A stretch of 42,840 bases of DNA from Paenibacillus hemerocallicola (GTDB lineage Bacteria; Bacillota; Bacilli; Paenibacillales; NBRC-103111). The notes under the pieces are model-generated. The model had not been told where the DNA came from. It worked only from the letters and a program-made list of their open reading frames with translations, and ran no database searches. Made by a program: the position numbers and the translations under genes. Below, in pieces: positions 1-6,638 of this stretch. The DNA is taken from NCBI RefSeq assembly GCF_006265175.1, contig NZ_VDCQ01000080.1, positions 1 to 42,840 on the forward strand, in the 5' to 3' direction. Within the stretch, counting starts at the first letter, position 1. Each line of letters begins with the position of its first letter.

Positions 1-1172
1 TTTCGGACGGTCTGTCTGACGATAGCGTCTTGGTGTCGTTTCTCAAAGTAATCTGAACCTAAGTCCCTGTACTCTTCCTGTCGGGTTAGCAAATAGTAAG
101 TGATCGTCATGATCGAATGTGCAACGGCAACGGCTGCTCGGCGCTTTCCTTTGCGGGCGGCGATTCGCCGGTATTGGGCTCCAAGGTAATGATCAGATCC
201 CCGTATGGATTGAGCTGCTTCGGTGAGGGCGGAACGGAGATACTTGTTGCCTTTGCGCGTTTTGGAGGACTTGCGTTTGCCGGCGCTTTCGTTTTGACCT
301 GGAACGAGACCGACCCATGAACATAAATGTGCTGCACTCGGGAAGCGCGAAGCAAGGTCGGTTCCAACTTCGGCAAGGATTTGCTCAGCGGTTCGCCGAG
401 CGACCCCCGGAATGCTGTCCAGTCGATCCAGGTCCTGCTGAAAAGGGGCGAGCCGTTTGGCTACCTCTGCGTCAAGCTCAGCGATTTGCTCCGAAAGGAA
501 ATCTACGTGGGTAAGCATTGTTTTTAGCATCATGCGTTGGTGCGAGCTCATGTTTCCGCGGAGCGCCAGCTCAAGCTCTTCTTTCTTTTTCTTCATCGTT
601 CTGCGTGCGAAACCGGCCAGCGTTTCCGGGTCCGTCTCGCCGTTTACCATGGCCTCGAGCATGTCCCGGCTGGAAAGCCCCCTAATATCGGACACGACGG
701 AAGCAAGCTTGATAGTAGCGCCTTCAAGAACTTTTTGTACCCGGTTATGTTCGCGAGCTCGCTCTTGAATGAGGCTTCGGCGGTAACGGACCAGTTCCCG
801 CAATTCCCGTTGGTTTCGGTCAGGGATGTAGCTTGCCTTGAGTAATCCATGGCGGAGGAGATCGCAGATCCATTCGGAATCCTTTACATCCGTCTTCCGA
901 CCAGGGAGAGCCTTCATGTGTTGTGCGTTTACGACGAGGAAGTGAATGTCTTCCGCTTCGAGCAAGTTCACGATTGGCTTCCAGAACACGCCGGTGCTCT
1001 CCATGGCCACGTGGGTGCAGCGGTGTTCCTTGATCCAGTCAATCAGCTCGAGAAGATAGACGGTGTGGGTGCGGAACGTCCGAATCTCCTTTCCTTCCGG
1101 TGTAACGATGCAGGCTGTGATGCTCTTCTTGTGAACATCTAAACCGCATGCTCGTTCAATGAGAACATCCAT
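1..1172 (-). CDS. IS110-family transposase, 3' end beyond window
   Basis: DEDD-type transposase, about 390 residues visible and open to the window edge, so only the extreme C-terminus is missing. The N-terminal RuvC-like domain shows the expected acidic residues in order: D in GLDVHKK (about residue 11), E in MESTGVFW, and the two D of GRKTDVKDSEW. The C-terminal Transposase_20 region shows SIPGVARRTAEQILAEVG and CSWVGLVPGQNESAGKRK. IS110 enzymes act on DNA at the element ends, in some cases guided by a bridge RNA. The ATG at 1172 is preceded by a good AGGAAGGTGAG Shine-Dalgarno site. I found no frameshift in the visible part, so it may be functional. The non-coding end lies to the right of the start codon; I could not fix the element boundary. 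Confidence 0.92.
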   Translation of the reverse strand, partial: MDVLIERACGLDVHKKSITACIVTPEGKEIRTFRTHTVYLLELIDWIKEHRCTHVAMESTGVFWKPIVNLLEAEDIHFLVVNAQHMKALPGRKTDVKDSEWICDLLRHGLLKASYIPDRNQRELRELVRYRRSLIQERAREHNRVQKVLEGATIKLASVVSDIRGLSSRDMLEAMVNGETDPETLAGFARRTMKKKKEELELALRGNMSSHQRMMLKTMLTHVDFLSEQIAELDAEVAKRLAPFQQDLDRLDSIPGVARRTAEQILAEVGTDLASRFPSAAHLCSWVGLVPGQNESAGKRKSSKTRKGNKYLRSALTEAAQSIRGSDHYLGAQYRRIAARKGKRRAAVAVAHSIMTITYYLLTRQEEYRDLGSDYFEKRHQDAIVRQTVR

Positions 1173-1416
1173 GAAACTCACCTTCCTACGGCAATTCGAA
1201 ATTGAGGGCTGGTGCAACAACCCAAAAGGATTAATCTACCCTGCGCGCTTCCTTAAAAGGAGCAACATTCCGTGGTGCACCAAGGTCGTTGGGGTCAGAC
1301 TAACGGTTGGGTTCGCGACAACATAGCGCATCGACCTCCCTCGCCAGCCGTAATATAATTATAAAACGCCTAGCCCCAATTTTCATTATCTGTGGTGCCC
1401 GACAGGGCATGGAGGG

Positions 1417-1437
1417 CTAACGGGTACGTAAGTTCAA
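1417..1437 (+). repeat. CTAACGG interspersed repeat, copy A (left half)
   Basis: Starts CTAACGGGTACG and continues TAAGTT, matching the left half of the hairpin repeat seen at about eight sites in the first 14 kb. A weak match to the right half (CCAACGGGGTGC) may follow near 1459. The rest of 1173-1480 shows no supportable gene; it probably contains the non-coding end of the IS110 element. Confidence 0.5.
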
Positions 1438-1484
1438 CAAAGCAGCGGCCACAACCGGGCCAACGGGGTGCTACACGTCAGCGA

Positions 1485-1935
1485 AGTACGGCCAACTCCC
1501 GAAGTTCACCGCGTTCCTCGCTGTTCCGATCGTAGTCGCGTGGACGGGCGGTGGTGCCGGCGAAGGACGTCTAGATCCGGCGGGGAAGCCGCATTCCGGG
1601 TTATTTCCGCCGCAGCCGGGAAGGATGGGCAGCACAGATCGGCTAAACGCGGCCAGCTCCGGCAGAGATGCCGTGCCCCGGATATTCTCCAGCGGCAGCG
1701 GGGCGGTCGGGCGGTGCGCCGGCATAGTGCGGTCAGCTCTGGCAGTGACGTAGCGGTCCGGGTTGCTTCCGTCGCGACCGAGTTAACGGGCCAGTACTTC
1801 GGCGTAGCGCGGACCAGCACCGGCAGCGACGCGTGTTTCGGATTACTCCCGATACCGCCGGGTGCGCGCCAGCGAAGTGCGGTCAGTTTCTCCAGCAACA
1901 CCGTCTCCTGGTTGCTCCCGCCGCGACCGGACAGG
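1485..1935. repeat. Decayed ~80-bp tandem repeat array
   Basis: About six imperfect GC-rich units follow each other at intervals of roughly 65-85 bases. Landmarks are CGGCCAACTCCC (~1489), CGGCCAGCTCCGGCAG (~1650), CGGTCAGCTCTGGCAG (~1731), a CGGACCAGCACCGGCAG unit (~1811) and CGGTCAGTTTCTCCAG (~1877). Each is followed some 25-30 bases later by a GGNTTNCTCCCG-like core. The long open frames across the array change meaning between strands and lack start signals, so I treat the array as non-coding. The units have diverged, so the array is old. Two similar units lie near 3440-3540. Confidence 0.55.
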
Positions 1936-1957
1936 GCAGCGCCCAAGCGAAGGCGCG

Positions 1958-2106
1958 GGAGCTATTGATTTTGGTTTGGTATTCTCGTAATGGCCAGCGA
2001 ACGGACGTTATAAGACTATCACATGTGGCAACTTTGGCGACTGCCGACCAATTGAGTAAATGTCAGGCTATGCTGCGGATCCCGAATGGAGCGGTTGAGT
2101 TGAAAC
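1958..2106 (+). repeat. Diverged direct duplication, left copy
   Basis: Begins GCGCGGGAGCTA.TGATTTTGGTTT and shares TATTCTCGT.ATGGCC, TATGCTG.GGATC and GGAGCGGTTG with 3221-3346 in the same order and orientation. The two copies enclose the GC-rich membrane-protein gene at 2177-3058. This copy carries the run-in to that gene's likely promoter. Drift between the copies is considerable, so this is not a recent target-site duplication. Confidence 0.6.
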
Positions 2107-2135
2107 GGACGCCGGCCGGCCGGACATTCAATATG

Positions 2136-2144
2136 TGGTATAAT
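2136..2144 (+). promoter_or_regulatory. Extended -10 promoter candidate for the 2177 gene
   Basis: TGGTATAAT matches the extended -10 consensus TGnTATAAT, about 33 bases before the ATG at 2177. No convincing -35 lies 16-18 bases upstream, where the sequence is GGCCGG-rich. An extended -10 can compensate for this. Confidence 0.5.
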
Positions 2145-2176
2145 ATAGCTAAAAAATTATGGATGTGAAGGTGTGT

Positions 2177-3058
2177 ATGGCTAAAAGGGATGCTGCGGAG
2201 GATCAGCAGGAGCACATCGAGACGCTGCCGCTGTTCTCCACTACGGACACGGGCGGACGGATGACGGTGCTCCGGCCGGGACGTCGCGTCGGACGCGTGG
2301 CTCCGCTGCTGCCGTGGCTGCTAGCAGCCGCTGCACTGTGGGCGCTGACAGGCTCCGTGCCGTTCGGCGCCTTGCTCGGCCTGGCGCCGACACCGGCGAT
2401 CGGCATGCTCCTCGGTCATCCGGTCACGTTGGGCGTCGCTGTGGTGCTGCTGTTCGTCGCGATCGGAGTGACCGGCGGAGTGTACTCGCGAGCGGTCGAG
2501 CAATTCGGACAGATCAGGGTCGCCGGCCTGTTCGCGATGCTCGCGGTCGCAGGAGGACTCGCCGCAGACGCGGGAGTCCTCCTGCTCTGGACGCTGACAA
2601 GTGATCCGTGGCGCCCCTTCGACCTCGAGGCCATCGCGACGTCGCCGACGATCCCGCCAGAGCTCGGCGCCGTCGTCGGATCCGGCTTCGCCCTCTGGGC
2701 CGCCATCGTGCTCCTGCGGTTGCCCGGCTCGATCGCCCACGCCCGGCGGCGTCAGGCGGACTTCGAGCGCCTCCGCGTGGAGGGCTCATCATTCACCGGG
2801 ACGCTGACCGCCGTGAGCTTCGCGAACACCTGGCTCTTCAATTACCCGATGTTCACGGTCGAGGTAGGTTACATCGTCGACGGTGCTCCTCGTGTCGTCT
2901 CAGCGCGCATGCGCACCAGCGCCGACCGCGTCCCCGTCGTCGGCTCGCGCATGCTCGTGCTGACCGACGATCGCGGAACCACCCACGTGGAGTTGGACCC
3001 GTCCAATGGAGCGTCATTCGAGCCGGACGTGAGGAAGTACGCCCCATCGGACGGCTGA
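2177..3058 (+). CDS. Four-helix membrane protein of actinobacterial type
   Basis: Encodes 293 residues from the ATG at 2177, which follows GAAGGTG; an in-frame ATG at 2159 has no Shine-Dalgarno. A polar N-terminus of about 40 residues is followed by roughly four hydrophobic segments (APLLPWLLAAAALWALTG, LGVAVVLLFVAIGVTGG, a third beginning VAGLFAMLAVAGGLA, GSGFALWAAIVLLRLPG). A soluble C-terminal domain begins near FTGTLTAVSFANTW and contains MRTSADRVPVVGSRMLVL. The gene is strikingly GC-rich, with almost uniform G/C third positions and a preference for CTC, GTC and CGC, unlike nearly every other gene here. Composition and protein style suggest transfer from a high-GC actinobacterium; that is inference. 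No partner gene lies nearby and the function is unknown. Confidence 0.72.
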   Translation: MAKRDAAEDQQEHIETLPLFSTTDTGGRMTVLRPGRRVGRVAPLLPWLLAAAALWALTGSVPFGALLGLAPTPAIGMLLGHPVTLGVAVVLLFVAIGVTGGVYSRAVEQFGQIRVAGLFAMLAVAGGLAADAGVLLLWTLTSDPWRPFDLEAIATSPTIPPELGAVVGSGFALWAAIVLLRLPGSIAHARRRQADFERLRVEGSSFTGTLTAVSFANTWLFNYPMFTVEVGYIVDGAPRVVSARMRTSADRVPVVGSRMLVLTDDRGTTHVELDPSNGASFEPDVRKYAPSDG

Positions 3059-3220
3059 TGCTGCGGTCCTGATCGCTTCGGCCGGTGCACTGATCGGGAG
3101 CGGCGAGCGCATCTAGCGCAAAACTACGCAGCGATCTCGAGCTACCCGGTCGAGTGCGAAACGAGCGATGCTGCAGCTGCTCCCGTGCCGCCCGGTCGAG
3201 TCTGGAAAGGGCGGCACGGG

Positions 3221-3346
3221 CGCGGGAGCTAATGATTTTGGTTTAGTATTCTCGTGATGGCCGTGGCCATTTCGGCGTAGCCGATCAATAGAGGGAGTTG
3301 TCCAGATATGCTGAGGATCTCGAGCGGAGCGGTTGGGTCCGAAACC
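3221..3346 (+). repeat. Diverged direct duplication, right copy
   Basis: Partner of 1958-2106: GCGCGGGAGCTAATGATTTT, TAGTATTCTCGTGATGGCC, TATGCTGAGGATC and GGAGCGGTTGGG recur in order. It lies 160 bases after the stop of the GC-rich gene. No open frame here has a credible start. Confidence 0.6.
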
Positions 3347-3439
3347 GGGGAAACCAGCAGCTGCTCTGATGGCCCAGGCCAGCTGTGCGGCCGCGCAGTG
3401 TAGACCGATTCGTTCGATAGAGTCCGGACCGCATGCGGC

Positions 3440-3540
3440 GCGAGTAGTTGCTCCGTTGCCGGCAGCGCGCCGGCGAATCGCAGCCAACTTCGCAGCGATG
3501 CCGTGCCCCAAAGATACTCCCGACGCAGCCAGGCGGACGG
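3440..3540. repeat. Outlying units of the ~80-bp decayed repeat
   Basis: GCAGCCAACTTCGCAGCGATG followed by CCGTGCCCC.AAGATACTCCCG resembles the unit near 1650, and the preceding TAGTTGCTCCGTTGCCGG resembles a unit end. The array therefore also lies on the far side of the GC-rich gene. I see no gene between 3059 and 4062. Confidence 0.4.
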
Positions 3541-3621
3541 TACTTACGTGCTGTTTACATCTAAGTGCCCCTTCGAAAATGCAGGTGCCATATATCAATA
3601 CCTATACTCAACCCGGTTAAA

Positions 3622-3737
3622 GCAAGTTTGCCGGTGGTTTGATCGGCGGCTTGCTCCGCTAACGGGTACGATAGTGGAATAAAACAGGGAGCAGACGCAA
3701 CGCGACTAAACCTCGCGTTGTGGTGGTTACTTTTTTT
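3622..3737 (+). repeat. CTAACGG repeat, copy B, with terminator-like hairpin
   Basis: CTAACGGGTACGATAGTGGAA lies at 3659-3679. It is preceded by a GCAAG...CTTGC hairpin (3622-3654). It is followed by a perfect 8-bp hairpin CAACGCGA/TCGCGTTG (3698-3720) and a seven-T run at 3731-3737, which could act as a Rho-independent terminator. Confidence 0.5.
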
Positions 3738-3879
3738 GTCTGACTGAGTAGCATACTGACCGAGAAATCAGTGAAATCATCATCAATAACGTGAATGAAT
3801 AGAAGCAGCAGCGTTTCATTATATATTGTCAATTTAATATTATCATATTGGAATGTGAGATAAACCCTTAAAACAGAGG

Positions 3880-3955
3880 GACGGATACGATAGTGAAGGA
3901 GCTTGCCTCATGGCAGCTCTTTTTTAGTTCGTAAAAGTAACGGACAGGTTATCTC
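3880..3955 (+). repeat. CTAACGG repeat, copy C (diverged left end)
   Basis: GACGGATACGATAGTGAAG is a variant of the left half, followed by the hairpin GAGCTTGCC..GGCAGCTC with a T run, then AAGTAACGGACAGGTTA as the right half. It preserves the order left half, hairpin, right half. Confidence 0.5.
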
Positions 3956-4062
3956 GAGTAATAAAACAACAATAATATATTTAAAAAAGGAAACTATTTA
4001 TTGCAATACGATAATTTGTATGCTAATGTCAAATTAATTAAACGAGAAGTGAGGGGCTTTTT

Positions 4063-4393
4063 ATGAACAAGGAACAACGCTTTTTTTAAAGGCAGCCGTC
4101 ATTCTTATTGGAATCCCGGTTCTTGCATTGTGCATATTTTTGGTGCCTGAGATCGCGAATTATGCAACGGAACTGTAACCGGATATGACTTACATGAAAC
4201 ATCTCGTTTTCATCGACTTGTACGCATCGGCGATTCCTTTTTACATTGCGCTGTATCAAGCAATTAAACTTTTAGGCTATATCGACTACAACAAAGCGTT
4301 CTTGGATTTTTCCGTATTAGCATTAAAGTATATCAAAAACTGCGCAATCGCGATCAGTATCTTGTATGCAGCCGGCATGCCGCTCTTCTATCG
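4063..4393 (+). pseudogene. DUF2975-type membrane protein, broken
   Basis: Behind a GAGGGG Shine-Dalgarno, the ATG at 4063 opens a frame that ends after eight residues (MNKEQRFF). The coding signal continues in another frame as TTLFLKAAVILIGIPVLALC, then meets an in-frame TAA after NYATEL, then continues MTYMKHLVFIDLYASAIPFY and YIKNCAIAISILYAAGMPLFY. This resembles DUF2975 proteins, which have about four membrane helices and usually precede a small HTH regulator. The gene has lost roughly its last third through a deletion that joins it to the next fragment. Lesions: one-base loss near the start, nonsense codon at about 4178, and 3' deletion. Confidence 0.75.
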
Positions 4394-4540
4394 AGGGTTG
4401 GCATAACGATGGCCAATCTTTCCATATTGAAAAACGGAAAGGCCAAAGCGATTCGAATATCCACTTTAGAGGCGATTTGCAAGGCTTTGGAATGTCAGCC
4501 GGGAGACATTTTAGACTACAAAGGCGACGATGTCGGTTAG
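4394..4540 (+). pseudogene. HTH_26/YozG-type regulator, 3' half only
   Basis: In frame from about 4394 to TAG at 4538-4540 the sequence reads RVGITMANLSILKNGKAKA and then STLEAICKALECQPGDILDY. This is the second half of the short Cro/C1-type regulator that normally follows DUF2975 genes, carrying its recognition helix and the LEAICKALECQPGDIL tail. The N-terminal half and any start codon are missing. The junction with the DUF2975 remnant lies at about 4391-4396. Confidence 0.75.
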
Positions 4541-4557
4541 AGGAGGTACAACCAGCC

Positions 4558-5799
4558 ATGAACAATTCGATTATTGAAAATATCGCCAATCCCCACGAGC
4601 TGGAGAGAATGTTTAGAAAGGAACCCGAAGCCTTTAAAAAGTCGTTCTCCTACGCCTGGGAACAACACCCTGATTCGAAGATTCTTGCCGTTTGGTATGA
4701 AAGATTGCATTTTAAGGAGAAAGCGAATACAGAAAAAGCGAATTTGTTTCAAAAAGATTTCTTGTCCATGGGCATTTTAGCCATTTTGGCTGGGTTATGT
4801 ACCAGAATCCTTTTGCATTTTACTGAACAGGAAGAAATAGCTCCGATCAACCTTGTTTATGGCGTACTTCCCTTTATTACCGCCTATTTTGTTTTCAATA
4901 ATACTCCTTCTAAAAAGATTTTTTACACCCTTGCTTCCTTATTCCTAATCTCCGGAGTTTACATGAATTTGCTGCCGATGGAGCAAAACGACAGTATTAT
5001 TTTGACGTATATACACCTCCCCATCTTCTTATGGGTATTATCGGGGCTTGCATTTACAGGAAATGAATATGGCAAGGGCAACGCAAGATTAGCCTATCTT
5101 AAACTGAACGGGGAATTTTGCATCCTCTATGCCAGCATGGCCATCAGCGGAATGCTGCTAACGATTTTAACGATGCAGTTATTTAAATTCGTCGGCATGG
5201 ATATATCTGAGTTTTATTTTAAAAATGTCGTTTCATTCGGTGCTGCCGCTCTCACGATCGTGGCAACCTACCTGGTATCGAAGAACCTTAAACTTGCTAA
5301 GAGTATAGCGCCATATATCGCCAAAATTTTCAGTCCTCTCGTGTTGGCCACATTGTTGGCGTATCTTATTACGGTGTTAGGGGTCGGGAAAAATCCGTTC
5401 TTGGACCGCGATTTCCTCTTATCCTTCAACGGAATACTTCTCAGCGTATTGGCCGTCACCATATTCTCGATTACCGAAAGCGGCTTAGTCGAGAAAAAGA
5501 GTATTTCGGATTATATCAATTTTGCCCTCCTCGTTCTTGCTCTCATCATTGACGGCATAGCTTTATCGGCTATCGTGTTCAGGCTTTCTTCTTATGGGAT
5601 TACGCCAAACAGACTTGCCGTCTTAGGCATAAACATCCTTATTTTGGCTAATCTCATTTGGATAATGCTTGCTTATATGCGTTTTCTGCAAAACAAAACC
5701 GGTCCTTCGACCATCCAAGATGCCGTTACTAAGTATTTGCCGGTTTACGGACTTTGGGCAGCTTTCGTTACGTTTACTTTTCCATTGATTTTCAACTAA
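4558..5799 (+). CDS. Polytopic membrane protein (possible DUF4153-like)
   Basis: Encodes 413 residues from the ATG at 4558, which has AGAGGAGGT ten bases upstream. The open frame extends back to 4366, but that part is the shadow of the regulator fragment. A soluble N-terminus (~75 residues) with ELERMFRKEPEAFKKSFSYAW is followed by about ten hydrophobic segments separated by short loops (for example FLSMGILAILAGLCTRILL, LLVLALIIDGIALSAIVF, LAVLGINILILANLIWIML). No catalytic motif is evident. It probably formed one unit with the now broken DUF2975/HTH pair. The stop codon TAA lies inside repeat copy D. The family name is a guess; the membrane topology is clear. Confidence 0.75.
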   Translation: MNNSIIENIANPHELERMFRKEPEAFKKSFSYAWEQHPDSKILAVWYERLHFKEKANTEKANLFQKDFLSMGILAILAGLCTRILLHFTEQEEIAPINLVYGVLPFITAYFVFNNTPSKKIFYTLASLFLISGVYMNLLPMEQNDSIILTYIHLPIFLWVLSGLAFTGNEYGKGNARLAYLKLNGEFCILYASMAISGMLLTILTMQLFKFVGMDISEFYFKNVVSFGAAALTIVATYLVSKNLKLAKSIAPYIAKIFSPLVLATLLAYLITVLGVGKNPFLDRDFLLSFNGILLSVLAVTIFSITESGLVEKKSISDYINFALLVLALIIDGIALSAIVFRLSSYGITPNRLAVLGINILILANLIWIMLAYMRFLQNKTGPSTIQDAVTKYLPVYGLWAAFVTFTFPLIFN

Positions 5800-5875
5800 C
5801 GTAAACGATTGCGGATGAGCTTGCCAAGCGGCGGCTCCTCTTTCATTTTGTTGAAGTAACTGGCAGCATAGCTTA
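5796..5875 (+). repeat. CTAACGG repeat, copy D, on a stop codon
   Basis: The left half, CTAACGTAAACGATTG, supplies the TAA stop (5797-5799) of the preceding gene. A hairpin follows (GAGCTTGCC..GGCGGCTC), then TTGAAGTAACTGGCAGCATAG as the right half. Confidence 0.6.
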
Positions 5876-5960
5876 ATTATATAAGTTCTCTACAGCACCA
5901 AATTTTGGGCGAGAGTGTTATACTTAAACCTACCTCGAATTGAACAGGAGTTACCTATAC

Positions 5961-6383
5961 ATGGAATTACAAATAACTAATGAGACCAATGATGCCGCCA
6001 AGTCATATGTCGTAAACAAAATGATAGAATATAACCTAAGGCATTTCCCAGAAGATTTGAAGGGCAGGTATCAAGCTGTTAACCTGTATTTGCAAGATGC
6101 CAACAGGAAGGTTTACGGTGGGTTAATAGGTGAGATATGTTGGAATTGGTTTGATGTACAATATCTTTTCGTGGATGACGCCTATCGAAAGTTAGGATAT
6201 GGGAAAAAACTCCTCTTCGAAGCCGAACAAATTGCAAAACATAAAAAATGTGATTTTATGAAGTTAGATACCTTGAGTTTTCAAGCGCTAGATTTTTATA
6301 AGGAACAAGGATTCGAAGTGTTCGGAACAATACAAAACGCAGGCAGGCACACTCATTATTATTTGAAAAAAGACATCCAATAA
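5961..6383 (+). CDS. GNAT-family N-acetyltransferase
   Basis: Encodes 140 residues from the ATG at 5961, placed ten bases after an AGGAG; a TTG at 5940 overlaps that site and is less likely. The order is typical of GNAT: a strand with RKVYGGLIGEI, then QYLFVDDAYRKLGYGKKLL, whose R-x-x-G-x-G-K forms the acetyl-CoA pyrophosphate-binding loop, and a C-terminal LDTLSFQALDFYKEQGFEVFG. The enzyme transfers acetyl from acetyl-CoA to an unknown small amine or protein substrate in the cytoplasm. It stands alone between repeats D and E. Confidence 0.85.
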   Translation: MELQITNETNDAAKSYVVNKMIEYNLRHFPEDLKGRYQAVNLYLQDANRKVYGGLIGEICWNWFDVQYLFVDDAYRKLGYGKKLLFEAEQIAKHKKCDFMKLDTLSFQALDFYKEQGFEVFGTIQNAGRHTHYYLKKDIQ

Positions 6384-6398
6384 TGCTAATTCCTTGAG

Positions 6399-6490
6399 CT
6401 AACGGCGATTGAGGGCTGAATAAGAATAATACTACAATAAGATGAGGCTGCCGGCATGGATCGGCAGCCTCGCTGTGCTAACGGGAAGTT
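6399..6490 (+). repeat. CTAACGG repeat, copy E, with 10-bp hairpin
   Basis: CTAACGG (6399) and CTAACGGG (6478) flank a perfect stem GAGGCTGCCG/CGGCAGCCTC (6444-6453 and 6462-6471). The element starts 16 bases after the GNAT stop and could help terminate its transcript, although a T-run is lacking. Confidence 0.55.
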
Positions 6491-6570
6491 TGGCGACAAT
6501 TAAGAGAATGTAAGTGATCGTACCAGCTTTATTAAGCTAATATAATACTAACTATAATACTAAAAATTTG

Positions 6571-6619
6571 AAAAAGGGCTATTCCATAAACCGTCTTTGA
6601 CGATCTATGGAATAGCCCT
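6571..6619 (-). terminator. Rho-independent terminator of the S-layer gene
   Basis: On the minus strand a perfect 14-bp stem AGGGCTATTCCATA/TATGGAATAGCCCT with a 17-base loop is followed by TTTTT. It lies 20 bases after the stop codon of the 6639-10799 gene. Confidence 0.9.
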
Positions 6620-6638
6620 AATAACTATCGTACTAATT

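Noticed and set aside
1468-1968. 166-residue open frame (plus) and a 146-residue frame (minus) in the GC-rich array
   Set aside because: Both cross the decayed tandem repeat, lack Shine-Dalgarno sites and have arginine-rich, irregular translations typical of GC-rich non-coding DNA.
4366-4557. N-terminal extension of the 4558 membrane protein
   Set aside because: This stretch encodes the regulator remnant in another frame; the ATG at 4558 has an excellent Shine-Dalgarno.
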